64,000 bases of DNA from Temnothorax longispinosus (taxonomy: Eukaryota; Arthropoda; Insecta; Hymenoptera; Formicidae): assembly GCF_030848805.1 (NCBI RefSeq), contig NC_092363.1, positions 13,446,241 through 13,510,240 on the forward strand, read 5' to 3'. Shown here one piece after another: positions 10,396 to 22,592 of this stretch; positions within the stretch are counted from its first letter, which is position 1, and each line of letters begins with the position of its first letter. The position numbers and the translations under genes were made by a program. The notes below the pieces were generated by a model. The model was given only the letters and a program-made list of their open reading frames with translations. It was not told where the DNA came from and ran no database searches.

Positions 10396-10511
10396 AGAGA
10401 TAAGGACCCCACGGTTCGTCACTCCTGCGGTAGTTAACGACTCCAAACCCTTTCTGTTGTGTGCGTGCGTGCGAACTTTTTGATCACACCTCGTATATAT
10501 ATGTATATGCC

Positions 10512-10513
<2 letters not shown>

Positions 10514-10558
<45 letters not shown>
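10514..10558 (+). repeat. (TA)n microsatellite
   Basis: A pure TA run immediately outside the mariner right end. Confidence 0.95.
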
Positions 10559-13129
10559 TATATACACATATAGTGTAGAAGTTGTGGATTCTTTAGATTA
10601 CGGTATAATGCGTATGCGCTACTATTGTCTCTGTCACTCGCATAGAACATCCTTCGATTGCAGCAATCCTAGCGGCCTCAAGCTGAACAACTTTTGGCTT
10701 TGTTAAGCGAGCCATCTCCCACCATACGAGTTGAGAGACCTGTATGTAAAACCGTGGGCGAGACAAATAAGAAAGCGTTTTACTTGTGAGAAAACTTGGA
10801 CAAACTATTTTAAAGCTATGATTGAAATACGATATGGTCGAGGTCATATATGAGGTTGCCCTCTTTCTTTATAATTACCAGTGTTTATATTCCAGGAAAG
10901 TAATAAAAAGAAAATTGATATACTAAATGCTATTCAATAATATAATAAATCAATATTAAACAAATACACCCAAAACACCAAAATACAACACTATCAAAAT
11001 ATAGTGTAAAGAACACAATAATAATATATATTTTTGGTATGCTTTGTTGTAGGAAAAAAGAGAGGAAGAGAAGAGAGATTAAGAGGGAAAAAGAGGGATA
11101 ACGTTTTGGGATATCAAGATGAAGTGGAAGTAAAGATAAGCATCAAGTCATTCAAACTGTTAAAAAGATAAGGAAACGGAGGTTGGCTGGAATAGATAGG
11201 ACATAAAAAAATATGTATATGTTGTGCACAATGAATTCTTCTCTAGAAGAAATTGGGACGAGCGAGATGGAGAATTGTGCCTGACCTTCCTTTTCTGTTG
11301 CTATACTTTTTGAGAACAATTGAATACTATTGACCAATTAAAAGTTTGCTAAACAGAGACACAAATGGACCCAAAGCAATCCGTCTTTTTCTTCTTGTTA
11401 CCAAGATGGGAGTTCACATTCCAGTATAGTATAATATAGTTCACTGGTTGTGCATAATTAGATTAGATTAGTATGTCTATTAAATGGCAATTCTTGTATA
11501 ACTCTATAAGGAATAATAAAGTCTGTCTATCATAAGTACTCTTTAGTTAATTTATTCTGTAAAAACCCTCCGAGTGGCAACCACCCCGACAAAAAAAGAT
11601 TTGTAACACTATTGGACGAAATCCGGATAAAATTGGAAATGCTGCCATTATGTCTCAATGTAACAATATAGTAGAAATTTAGACTTTTGTGCAAATATTG
11701 ATAAATATTTGCATAATTTATTTGTAAATAGTATTTCAGCAAGACAGCAGTGTTATGAGGAATCATCTTAGCAAAATATTTTCAAAATTTTTGGAAAAAA
11801 TTGCGAAATAATTAAGAAATATATTTAAGTTTTATTCTGTGTTTACTGAATCGCCGATAAGGTAGCGTTCTTTCTCATATGTAAAATATGATGAACTGTG
11901 GTATATATGTATGTAACTGTTATATATCGGTGTTTGCTGAAGTATACTGGAGTGATTTTGCTTCTAAATATTGAAATATGCGTGCAAAATTTAAACTTAA
12001 AATTAAATTGCTCAATTTTTGTGCAAATATCATTCAAAAACTTCATGTCGGCAAGAACGCTACGTTATGAGGAACCATCTTCGCGCAATAATTGTGAAAT
12101 TCCTCTCAATTGAGTGATGCAATTATTGTACAACATTAGCGCAATTTTCCTATCGGGGCAGAGACATTGGTGACCGGGTCATTCTAAGAAGCGTTTATTT
12201 TTCGGAAGCAGCCAGATTCGAAATAAAATAAATAAAATAAAATACTTAACAATTTATTGTTGACAAAACAACTATGTTTTCAAGTAGAAAGATAAATCAA
12301 TTTTCGATAATTTTTGGAGATTTTTTTCTAGCAATTAAGAGGAGAAAATACAAGGAAGATACATGGAAGACAATGACCTTGATTGCCACTCCAAAAGAAA
12401 TGAAAATATATGGCCACTCAGAAGATTAATAATATTACTTATATTTTTTATGTAGTTTTTATTTATGTAATGATAATATCTTTAAAAACACAATGCAGTA
12501 TTATAAGAAAATGAAAATCTATACGTTGTTAATAGATATTTCTTTATTACTTTCTAGGAATAACAGTAACTTTTACTTTGTTATATTTTTAATTTTTAAT
12601 TTTTATAATATTATATTTTATCCTTTTGTTGCAATAAAAATGTAACATGTCTTTCTTGAAACATGCACTGGCTTACCACAAGTGCAGGATTTAAGAAGAA
12701 ATCTAGAGCACCCTCGCGAGGATGCTACCGGTTCCACAGAGGTTAATACCAACCCCTTACCCTTTACCCTTTTTTTTAAAGAGAGGGTTAAAAATTTAAT
12801 TTTACTTAAAGCTTAATTCATACTCAGTTTATCATGATTCGGATTTTGATACAGGTCCGGGATTGATCAACAACTCCCTGTGGCCTGTTTAGGTATGAAA
12901 AAGGGTGAAAACAGGGAAAACAGGTTTTCCAGGGAAAGAAGGGAAAGGAGTGATGGGCGGTGGTTGGTGGGATATGTTACTAATTGTATGGATTTTAAAG
13001 ACTAAATTTATTGTGATGTCGAGAATATGTATTTAAGTATTGAATTTGGCAGAATAAAAGGTGCCTGTAACGTAATGTACAATAATGTTGATACAAATAT
13101 TACAGATCATATATAAACGCTTTAACAAA
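10559..13129. other. 2.6 kb without a recognised gene
   Basis: Mostly AT-rich. An 84-codon minus frame (10593-10847) has a plausible coding half (MARLTKPKVVQLEAARIAA) but no family I know. GGAATAATAAAGTCTGTC at 11508 resembles the 3' end of a LINE. Two similar segments (around 11690-11770 and 12005-12090, sharing TTTTGTGCAAATAT and TATGAGGAA-CATCTT) look like an old duplication. Nothing else was identified. Confidence 0.35.
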
Positions 13130-13420
13130 AAAAATAATATACATTCCGTATTGCACTGCCTACATCATACCTTTTATTCGAAATTATATAACTGAATCCT
13201 GAACAATAACTGAATCCTGCTTTACTTTTAATTTGCAGTAGCTTACAATGCTTTTTACAGTCGCTTACAACTCTTTTTTGCGCACGTCTTGCACGCGGCT
13301 CGCACGGCTCGCAGTAATGTAGAGAGCATGAAATAAATATAACTATGAGAGTCGTCTAGATAAATTCAAACTGTAATTGGTCAAAAGTCTGATCACCAGT
13401 AAAACAATTACAACTCAACA
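13130..13420 (-). repeat. 3' LTR of decayed copia element
   Basis: On minus, the sequence after the copia C-terminus begins TGTTGAGTTGTAATTG right behind a purine tract (AGGAGGAGTG, 13421-13430). A poly-A signal AATAAA lies near 13175. The far boundary is estimated. Confidence 0.55.
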
Positions 13421-14607
13421 CACTCCTCCTTAATTATTTTACTTCGCAGCTGTTCCAAAATTCTGCGAGACAGTGGTTTTGTCAGTATATCAACAAGTTG
13501 ATCGGAACTTTTGACATATTTTAGTTCTACTGTCTTTCCAATTAATGTGTTCCTGAATGAATTTTCTCGGAATATCGATTTGTTTCTTGCCTTTCGTTAT
13601 TTTTCCTTCATGTGTATTTTGTAAGATGTGGATAGCAGATTTATTGTCAACACATAATGTTGTTGGTTTATCTATAGAAATGCAAGTTCACTTCCGATAC
13701 GTCGTATCCAGCAAATGTCATCAATTGATGATACGGCAGCTCGATATTCAGCTTCGGCAGTTGATGTGGCTACAAGACGTTGTTTTTGAGCATACCAGAT
13801 AACAGGGCCGCCTCGAATTATAAGAACTCTACTGGTTGAGTGTCCTGTGAGTGTATTTTCTCCATAGTCGGAATCTGTATATGCAACGAGTTTAGTATCC
13901 CCATTGAAAAATATTCCATAGTGAACAGTCTCCTTTAGATATTGAAAAATCCGTTTAATCATCTTATCATCGGTTTACTGCAAAATCGACTTAGACAGTT
14001 AACGGCAAAACTGATGTCAGGTCGAGATATAGTGGTTAGATATAATAGACTTCCTATGGTTTCACGATAGGGTTCAGACTTTTCAAGCGGTTTGTCATTT
14101 ACACGATTTTCTTCAGCTGTCACTATTCCAGGTTCCATTGGAGTGGATGCGGGATTTAACAAATCGAATTTGAAACGTTGAAGGATTTTCTCCGTGTATT
14201 TTGACTGACTAACAAAAATTCCATTTGGACTGTTCTGTATTTGCATGCTAAGATATGATAGTTTGCCATCTCGTACAATGTCAAAAGTGATTTCAAACTT
14301 TCGCTTTAGTTTATTTAAGACTTCAATCATGTCATCCTCGTATGTTGTAGCAACAAGTCCATCATTGACGAATACGGCGAGTATTATGCTTCTGTCTTCG
14401 TTGTAGTAAACACAGGGATCATCATCTGTGTTATCAAATCCAAGTGACTGCAGAAACTCGGAAAATTTATTGTTCCAGTTTTTTGGAGCTTGCTTCAGGC
14501 CGTAAAGACTTTTCTTTAGCTTACAGATACGACCAATACCATCATTAAAGCCTTTCGGTTGATGCATAAAAATATCTTCTTTTAGATTTCCATATAGGAA
14601 TGCCGTC
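13421..14607 (-). pseudogene. copia reverse transcriptase (3' half) and RNase H
   Basis: Two consecutive minus frames (13959-14567 and 13672-13962), plus readable flanks, encode copia RT from the start of its TAFLYGN motif through LYGLKQAPKNW to the palm, then SRPDISFAVN and RNase H with YTDSDY and TSTAEAEY. The C-terminal KPL-type end reaches 13421. The catalytic palm motif reads FVND instead of YVDD, so one metal-binding Asp is lost. A frameshift separates RT and RNase H near 13960, and further shifts occur below 13672. The 5' half continues at 22835 beyond the 8.2-kb insertion. Confidence 0.85.
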
Positions 14608-14624
14608 TTAAGGTAGTTCTTTCA

Positions 14625-15105
14625 TGAGAATAAGTATTAGATAAGTATATAAATTTAATATATGTTAAATATACAGTAATAAGGTGTACGCAAAAATCAG
14701 GTGAGGTTAGCACAACTTTACAAGAAATAATTCATTCTAAATGTGTGTTCGCGGAGCGTGATATTGTTATTCTATCCTTGTTTACATCTAATGAACGAGA
14801 AAGATAGAATGATGCAAATCGCCACGGCCGAGATTTTCAACGAATAATACATGTACTTAGCGATTAGATAAATACATTATTAATGTCTTAAAATATTCCC
14901 TGAAGTTTTCGGATTTCATACATACCTTGAAAATAAGGGCTTAGCACAAGTTTTGCTCTGATATATGAGGTTAAATAAGTAGTGGATCGAATCGCATATT
15001 GCTTTACTCGTACCGTCATGGTGGCGATGTAAATTTGGCAACGCTGTATGTCAGACCCGGGACTAGACATTTCGGCGTTCGAGGCGAAAGAAAAGAATGC
15101 GCCCC
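14625..15105. other. Left flank of the TTAA element, no recognised gene
   Basis: AT-rich sequence between the left terminus and the fold-back insertion. No family pattern in either strand. Confidence 0.4.
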
Positions 15106-15817
15106 TTATAGTCCAGGAGCTAGCGGAATTTTAGGTGACTGATTTTCTTACGCCTGAAATTTTTTCTACGAGTTATTATGGTCATGTCTGCCAAATGTAG
15201 ACAGGTGGCAGAGTCTGTCCGCGGGACATAGAGCGAACAGAATTTTTGTAACTTGTATTAATTTCCAAAGACATTGACTGATTTCATTACAGCTGATTTT
15301 TTTACAGTTGATTATTTAAACCATTTCAACAAGAAAAAATGAGTTGTCCGACAAAAAAGTTGGGACATGACCCGTGTCTGCCATTTGGAATTGGTAATTT
15401 TTTCTTTGACTCTTGACTGATTTTCTTACAGCTGAATTTTATTTTACAGTTTAATAATATATTAAGGATGAAGTATATAACCTTGTCCGACAATTTTAGT
15501 GGGACAGAACCGCTCTCTGACGTCTTTGTTATGTTAATTAATCATTAATGTTTGACTAATTTTCTTACAGCTAATTTTTATGGTGTACTTTTAAAATGCC
15601 AACAGAAAGACATTGATATATTCGTCCGACATTTTGGGTGGGACAACACGATATAAAAGCAGAAAAATCTTATACGCGGCTTAACAGAATACAGTTTCTC
15701 AGTTGTTTCGACAAATAATTTTAAATTAAGAGCTTTACGTATAATTTATATAAGGTACCTATGAATAAATACAGTTTTTATATATATAGCATAATTTTTA
15801 TACTATATACATATATG

Positions 15818-16032
15818 GGGCATTCTCCGTCAAAAAGACCACCCCCTCTACACACTTCAATTTTAGAGATATAATGTTTTGTAAGGGTTTAACATTTTCG
15901 TTAAAGGGTCTATCGTCATAGGTCCGCCATTTTGTTTGCTCAATAAAGGCCATACGACATCAAAAAATAACCCTTTAACGAAAATTTTAAGTTTTAACAA
16001 AACATTTTAACTATAAAATTGTGCAGAGAGGG
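15818..16032. mobile_element. Palindromic MITE inside the fold-back element
   Basis: CATTTTCGTTAAAGGGT (15893) is mirrored by ACCCTTTAACGAAAATT (15970). TGTTTTGTAA and TAGAGATATAA also have mirrored partners. The hairpin centre is near 15935. A (TA)n run follows at 16071-16112. Confidence 0.5.
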
Positions 16033-16064
16033 ATAAATTATCGAATTTTAATTCGAATTATGGA

Positions 16065-16115
<51 letters not shown>

Positions 16116-16192
16116 AAATAAATAAGTAAATAAAAATTATTTTAATTTGCGTGGAAAAAATTTTATAGCAAATTTGTCAAAATGCCGCTGAA

Positions 16193-16805
16193 AAGTCCAA
16201 TAATAATAGTCACAGCATTATCATGAGCATTGCTAGAGAGCTAACATGTCCCAATATTTTCATCAGACACGTGTGAAAATCAAAAGTATATAAAATTTCA
16301 AAGAATTTAACAACTTTGTCCGACAAAAATACTCCAGTAAATAGTATTACATGTCCAATAATAATAATCACAACATTATTTTTGTCAGAGAGCAAATATG
16401 TCCCACTATTTTCATCAGACACGAGTGAATATCGTTAGTATATAAAATTGCAAAGAATTTGACCACTTTGTCCGACAGAAATACTCCAGTAAATAATATC
16501 ACATGTCCAATAATAATATTGTAAATATTATTATTGTCAGAGAGCAAATATGTCCCACTATTTTCATCAGACACGAGTGAATATCGATAGTATATACAAT
16601 TTCGAACAATTCGATCACTTTGTCCGACAGAAATACTCCAGTAAATAATATCACATGTCCGATAATCATATTTTCAACATTATTTTTGTCAGAGAGCAAA
16701 TATGTCCCGATATTTTCGTCAGACACGTGTGAAAATCGAAAATATATAAAATTTCGAACAATTTGACCCCTTTGTCCGACATAAATACTTCAGTCATTAA
16801 TTGAT
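16193..16805 (-). repeat. Tandem array, about 4 units of 152 bp
   Basis: ATGTCC starts at 16351, 16503 and 16655 are 152 bp apart, with a first divergent unit near 16193. Each unit has GTCAGAGAGC, TGTCCCACTA or similar, CATCAGACACG and TTTGTCCGACA. The same block forms part of each inverted arm, so the array grew from the subterminal sequence. Confidence 0.85.
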
Positions 16806-17339
16806 GATTAATTAACATAACAAAGACGTCAGAGAGCGGTTCTGTCCCACTAAAATTGTCGGACAAGGTTATATACTTCATCCTTAATATATTATTAAAC
16901 TGTAAAATAAAATTCAGCTGTAAGAAAATCAGTCAAGAGTCAAAGAAAAAATTACCAATTCCAAATGGCAGACACGGGTCATGTCCCAACTTTTTTGTCG
17001 GACAACTCATTTTTTCTTGTTGAAATGGTTTAAATAATCAACTGTAAAAAAATCAGCTGTAATGAAATCAGTCAATGTCTTTGGAAATTAATACAAGTTA
17101 CAAAAATTCTGTTCGCTCTATGTCCCGCGGACAGACTCTGCCACCTGTCTACATTTGGCAGACATGACCATAATAACTCGTGGAAAAAATTTCAGGCGTA
17201 AGAAAATCAGTCACCTAAAATTCCGCTAGCTCCTGGACTATTAGTAACAAATAAATATTTTTTTATGGCATGTAAAATGTAATAAAAAATTATATTAATT
17301 AGTGATATTGCATTATGTAAGTAATTAACTGTTTTTCAG

Positions 17340-17553
17340 CTACATGTTAGTCCAAAATTCTGCGAATATTGTAAACAGGATTGTTTTGCAAACTCTTTTC
17401 TTTTTTATTTGTCTTATTTTATCTGTGGTAACTTCTATTTTTTCTACCTATATATATTATTTTTTCCCTTTGCCATCATGGAGTGAAAAATTCGAGACTC
17501 AAAGGAAGATAGAATCCAGTGGAGTAATGAATAATGCAGCACACGTATACTGA
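17340..17553 (+). CDS. Candidate terminal exon of a small membrane protein
   Basis: An acceptor (CTGTTTTTCAG) ends at 17339. The following frame encodes about 70 residues with one hydrophobic helix (VLQTLFFFICLILSVVTSIF), an aromatic loop and a polar tail ending AAHVY. AATAAA lies 8 bp after the stop (17561). It converges on the transposase gene, whose stop is at 17650 on the other strand. No upstream exon was found; the region to the left is occupied by the fold-back element. It may be a second gene of the TTAA element, a captured host exon or chance. Confidence 0.3.
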
Positions 17554-17649
17554 GCATATGAATAAAAAATACTCAAATATTGTTAAATTGTTATACATAC
17601 AATATTTATTCAAACTTATATTATGATAAATTATACACTTTAACTTTAA

Positions 17650-20600
17650 TTAATGTTTAAAGTTTGAGCTCTGTTCGAGCTGATGTTGCACAATCGCTAT
17701 AAGTACTTGATTTTTTTTGTTACTTGAGGCTTGGCCTCTAACATCTTCGCAAAGCAACATTCGAATCCCCTCCGGTCCAAAATCCGCGAATGTCTTTTCA
17801 AGTATTTCCAATGTAATGCCGGCTTTTGCCATTTTGGTTTTCATGCCAGCCCGGGAAAAAATATTCATATATGATCATATATAATCATATATGATTGGCC
17901 ATATATGGTCAGATATGGAAATTGGCCAGATCTGAGGATATATGATCTGGTATTATTGTATATGTTAATATCTGATCAGATATGATCAGGTATGATCAGA
18001 TACGAACTGACACAGTTCAATCTGGACATATATATTTAAGTATGTTTCAGAACATTGTTATATATTTTCAAAAGTTATTTTTTAAGTATGCCACTTTATT
18101 ATAAAAGTGGACTCCATGATACAACTGCGATACAAAAATTGTGCCGCTTCATAGCGCGAGACAGTGTCGTGTCTTTTTATACCATTCTTATAACACTGTT
18201 GGTCAAATTTTAAATACGAGAAACAGATCCCATCGAATGCCATCTATCGGATACTTTGAGATGCAATATCTGATCTGATCATATATAATCTTATATGACT
18301 ATATGATTTTCAGTTTAAATTATAAGATATTATGTTTGCAAAATAATACGATTAATATATTTATTTATAAGAACTATAATATATAATATATAACAGTTTT
18401 TTTCACGAAGGTAAAATTTCATTGTTTATAAAAATATTTGATAAAAATTAATGTCAATTAAAAAAGATTAAGTGTCTTATGCAAAATTAGAAAAAAAGAA
18501 AAATTTAAAATAACACAAGCAATGAGATGCCGTTTTTGGTCGAAGTGGATCTGGGTGCTTAATAATATTTCACAATATCAATTATTATTAAATATATTTT
18601 TCAGTTTTTTAAACTGCGTGCCAATATGGACTTTGTCGGACTTAAAACACATATATATATATATATATAAACGCTCTATATATGGGCATGTAAAACTTAT
18701 ATCTGTTTATATCTCATTTATATATGTTCATATACTGTCAGATATGAATATTTTTTCCCGGGATAATATAAAATGTCCGGGAAAAATATTCATATCTGAC
18801 AGTATATGAACATATATAAATGAGATATGAACAGATATAAGTTTTACATGCCCATGTATAGAGCATATATAATCATATATGGTTATCTATCGCCATATAT
18901 GATTCTGATCACCATATATGATTATATATGCTCTATACATGGGCATGTAAAACTTATATCTGTTCATATCTCATTTATATATGTTCATATACTGTCAGAT
19001 ATGAATATTTTTCCCGGACATTTTATATCATTATATCCCAGTCTGGTCATATATACATCGCGTCTTGTCATATATGATCATGTACAGTGCCGATATAGTT
19101 ATGTATGACCATATATAATTATATCTGATAATACATGGCCAAACATTCTTTATATACGATCATGTAAGGCCAGATACGATTATGTATAGTGTCATATCTG
19201 CTACACATAATAATATGTCTGACCATATATGAACTTATATGATCAGATCTTGTGTCATGTATAATATACGATCTGATCACATATGGCAATAGATAACCAT
19301 ATATGATTATATATGCTTTATATATGGGCATGTAAAACTTATATCTGTTCATATCTTATTTATATATGAACATATATGAACATATATAAGTTTTACATGT
19401 TCATATATAAATATATACTGTCAGATATGAATATTTTTTCCCGGGAGCCGAGATGTCTTTCAAACTTTCGAGAATGACTTTGTTGTGTGCATGGACGACA
19501 GCATTATTCTCTGCACGCAAGATTTCACCGGTCGTTTTTATCATTCCCCTTATCATATCGTCGGTAATTCTGCTACTGCTAACTAATCTTTTTAGAATTG
19601 AGACGTCGGTAACAGCATTATGAGCTCCTGGTATGGACTCAGACCCCAAAAAATCTTCTGCGAGGGCTGTTTGGGTATAACTTTTCTATTCTTTCTTCCG
19701 ATTCTGAAGTAAATTGCGAAAGAGATGCAACGTATCTGCGAAACCCATTACGACAAACTGGAATTCTTCAAGAAGTCCGAACTTCTTCATGTGTCGCAAT
19801 ATCAACGGTGCATCGAATCTAATACAAATCATATGATAACTGATGAAATATTCGACCATTATCAGACGCATTTTGACTTTAATAATGTGCGATATACACG
19901 TTTCCTTGATCTAAAATTCTATTTAAAAAATAGCGTTTTACTGTTAGTGCATGAATAAAATTAATTCTCTGAAATTCACCTAAATCCGTTGTGAGCTGTG
20001 AGAATTATACTATTTCCGATACTCCGTAAATAGGCAATGAAGTTTTTGAATGCCATTTGAGGTGGCGTTGTGTCAACTTGTTGGTCATTCAAAAACATCT
20101 CACCCCCATGGACTTGAAGCCCAGTGACTTCTGCGGCCCTGGAAGACATGCCTCCCGCTGGAACGATATATACATTAAATATTTCCTTTTCGTGCACAGC
20201 TGCTATCTGAAAGTGTAGGAAAACCTGAGTCAAGTATTTCGCCTCTTAGCTATCACAACAATAGTGACAGACCTGGCATATTTCTGCGGACTTCGACAGT
20301 CCGGTTGTTTCCAAGTCAAAAATCACTATCCTCGCACCTTGGTGGTCGGAAGTATCAGCTGAAAGTAAATATTTCTCGCATGTATATTGGGGATGACCGT
20401 TCATGACAACCAGCGTCTATAAGAGTAAGTGCAGAGGATACCTTGGTAAGGACTCTCATCAATGAATCCAGACACACTGTTCAATCCGCTGTCGGCATCG
20501 TACATAATTACTTCGCGACGCTGTACGGATGCCATCTTCTTCGTTTCGCTTCGACGGTCCGTAAATTCTCGATTTTTCGTTTTCTGACACTTTCTTTCGA

Positions 20601-22517
20601 TTCGCGGAATTTTACCGTGGCTTTGCTCGGCGACAGATTCAGCTCTTTATAAACCTTGAATATAGCAGTAAATAAAATTAGAGTTGGAAATCGGCTGAAC
20701 GGATGAGAAATCGATTAGATACAGGCAAGTTGTGTACAACTAAAATAATCACCTGTTCAATGTAGGTCACTCCAATATTTTTTGGCAAACTGATGCAGCT
20801 ACTCGAAAATTGAGGGACTCTGATGCTGCGTAGTATTTTGATTTTGGAGCCTTGCTGGCAACTGAACTGTTAAAGGATTCGTTGCCTTGGCTAGAACCGC
20901 ACGGTGCCAATTTGTCAAAATTATTCGCAAATCTCGTGAAGACAGAAGTAAGTGCAGATTTTAGCTGTGGATCTGATAAGGGCTTTCCATGAGGAAGGCC
21001 TTTGGGCTGATACTTTTCACCTATGCTAGAATAGCGACACCACTCGCCACAACGCTCATGATTACCAAAAGCGTGAGACACGACGTTTCTTAATGCACAC
21101 TTTACTGCTTCAAGATTGCCTTCATTCTTTTTTATCGCGCAAGTAAAGCATCGTAAAAAATACTCGATGATTTTAGTTGGCAGCTTCAAACCATACAACG
21201 AATTAATCATCGCCTTGGATGCGTGGTTTAGATCAGACCACTTATCTATTCGTGTGGTAGATTCGCGCCGCACTGCCGTAATAGTTGATGAGTCGTTGTC
21301 GCCAATCAGTACGTTAACGCAAACGTTTTCGTCCTTCAGATGCTGGTTATGAATGATCAACTCCACAGCCAAGTTAGGCTCCATAGACTTCGCGCTACCT
21401 TCATAGTTTTTACGACAGTCATGATTGTCGGAGGAGTGCCCCCGTGCGCACAATGCACATGCCTTGCATCGAACTGCGTACCCGAGGATTTGCTTCGACC
21501 GATGCCCGATGAGACTGCCTTGACCTAAATATCGACGCAAATTACGAAATAGCTATAAAGAATTTGAAGTCTCGTGGTTACATAAATTCAAACCAGAGGG
21601 GCTGTTATAAGCTCGACCAGTTCCGCGCTTCTGCCACCCTGCGTCGTATGATGCGACGATCTTGACGCTCTCCTCTTGATTTACCTCTGCCATCGTGATA
21701 CTGTTTTCTTCATCATTAGATCGTTCGGGATTGCTGAAAATACAACCCAATGTCTGACTATGTGTAATCTGATAACAAATTGAACTTTACTTTAATTCTA
21801 TTTTTATTGAGTGGAAAAAAATAACTTTGATAGCTCTGCCTCAGGAGTAATGCTTGCAGCTACTGTTAGGGATTTTTCCACCTTGATAGCTTTTCGACAG
21901 CTATTTTGAGCTACCCTTTCGATAGCTGGACCGACAATTCTCTCATAACGTTTTAGTGTGGAAGTTGAAAAAGTTGGTATATCTAGAGCAGAAAATATTA
22001 TGTTCAGTTGCGATTCTCCAACGCCACTGTCTATCATTGCTGCAATGCATTATAAAGAAGAAATTAAATGACGTAAGCTTCAAAATATAGCAAAGAACAA
22101 AACGCTATATTTACGCATTTTATAATAAATCAACATACCTGTTGCCGCTTTGTGGTTCACATGGTATAATCTCTCATTTGGTAGGTGTTTATTTGTATGG
22201 ATTGTGTACTTTTTATCGCACTTTACACATTTCACATCAAGTGTGCTTGCCAGACCGAATTTCTGCTCACTTTCGACGTAACAAAGTGATAGAGGAATGT
22301 CACAAGCTGTGCACCAAAGATTGAGAGCAAGAGTTTTCAGTTCAACAATACGGCGACCATAGATTTCAAATTTATCGCGCACGTCAGAGACAGCTGGGAG
22401 GACAGCTTTTTTTTTCGACGCAAGCACATTTTGTCTCCAACGATATTTGGATTTCGAAACGAAGCATCCTTTCTCACGCCCGTGTACAACATGAATAGTA
22501 TGACTATACCGTTTCAT
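17650..22517 (-). pseudogene. Mutator-like transposase fused to DEDDh exonuclease, multi-exon, disrupted
   Basis: Read on minus, exons run 22517-22129, about 22042-21820, 21734-21587, 21516-20752, about 20660-20440, 20361-20280, 20215-19968, 19850-19446, then 17849-17650 after the CCCGGG insertion. GT-AG junctions fit well at several of them. The transposase part has zinc-binding-like C-x2-C pairs near the N-terminus, YDAGWQKRGTG (first Asp), CKACALC, GSAKSMEP, LIGDNDSS (second Asp) and NESFNSSVASKAPK (candidate Glu). The exonuclease part has FDLETTG, AHNGFR and AHNAVTD, the ExoI, ExoII and ExoIII motifs of DnaQ-type 3'-5' exonucleases, all intact. Lesions: TGA at 20767, a frameshift near 20510, TAG at 19686 and the 1.6-kb insertion. 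A poly-A signal follows at 17605. Confidence 0.8.
17850..19445. mobile_element. CCCGGG-ended palindromic element cluster within the transposase gene
   Basis: CCCGGGAAAAAATATTCATA at 17850 is inverted at 19426-19445, with AG just outside both ends; removal restores the exonuclease C-terminal frame. Inside, a second CCCGGG end (18757) and a smaller CCGGG-ended unit (18777-19017) show that related elements inserted into each other. The interior is dominated by ATATATGATCATATAT-type palindromes and CTGTCAGATATGAA motifs. No coding capacity. Confidence 0.75.
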
Positions 22518-22531
22518 TGCTCATGGAATGG

Positions 22532-22592
22532 AGACGTGATAACAAATTTGTAGGTTACAAAAGACGTGATAACAAATTTGTAGGTTACAAGA
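22532..22592 (+). repeat. Tandem duplication, 2 units of 32 bp
   Basis: GACGTGATAACAAATTTG and the following TAGGTTACAA occur twice, 32 bp apart, just upstream of the transposase start. They could be subterminal binding sites or a simple duplication. Confidence 0.7.

Larger units (their letters stand above)
9320..10495. mobile_element. mariner-like element, decayed, with nested MITE and microsatellite
   Basis: Ends ACGAAGTGTGATCAAAAAG (9322) and its near complement (10472-10494, ACGAGGTGTGATCAAAAAG on minus) form mariner-type terminal repeats, with TA outside. Inside, the block TTTGTGCCAGTATTT to GCGCGGTCGAAAT occurs at 9470-9510 and inverted at 9797-9845, so the body is rearranged. No transposase frame remains. 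The right part contains a (GT)n tract. Confidence 0.65.
15109..17240. mobile_element. 2.1-kb fold-back element with TTA duplication and 152-bp subterminal repeats
   Basis: TAGTCCAGGAGCTAGCGG at 15109 and its complement ending at 17240 begin inverted arms of about 440 bp that are almost identical (15109-15550 and 16795-17240). TTA flanks both ends (15106-15108 and 17241-17243), the 3-bp TWA duplication of PIF/Harbinger elements. The arms and the central array carry repeated TGTCCGACA / TGTCGGACA and GTCAGAGAGC motifs. There is no transposase; the open minus frames at 16210-16881 are the tandem units. Confidence 0.8.

Noticed and set aside
10200..10483. Long His/Thr and Cys/Val frames on both strands
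   Set aside because: Translations of the (GT)n microsatellite.
16210..16881. Series of similar 70-residue frames on minus
   Set aside because: They are the 152-bp units of the fold-back element; units overlap, start at the same repeat word and have no family pattern.
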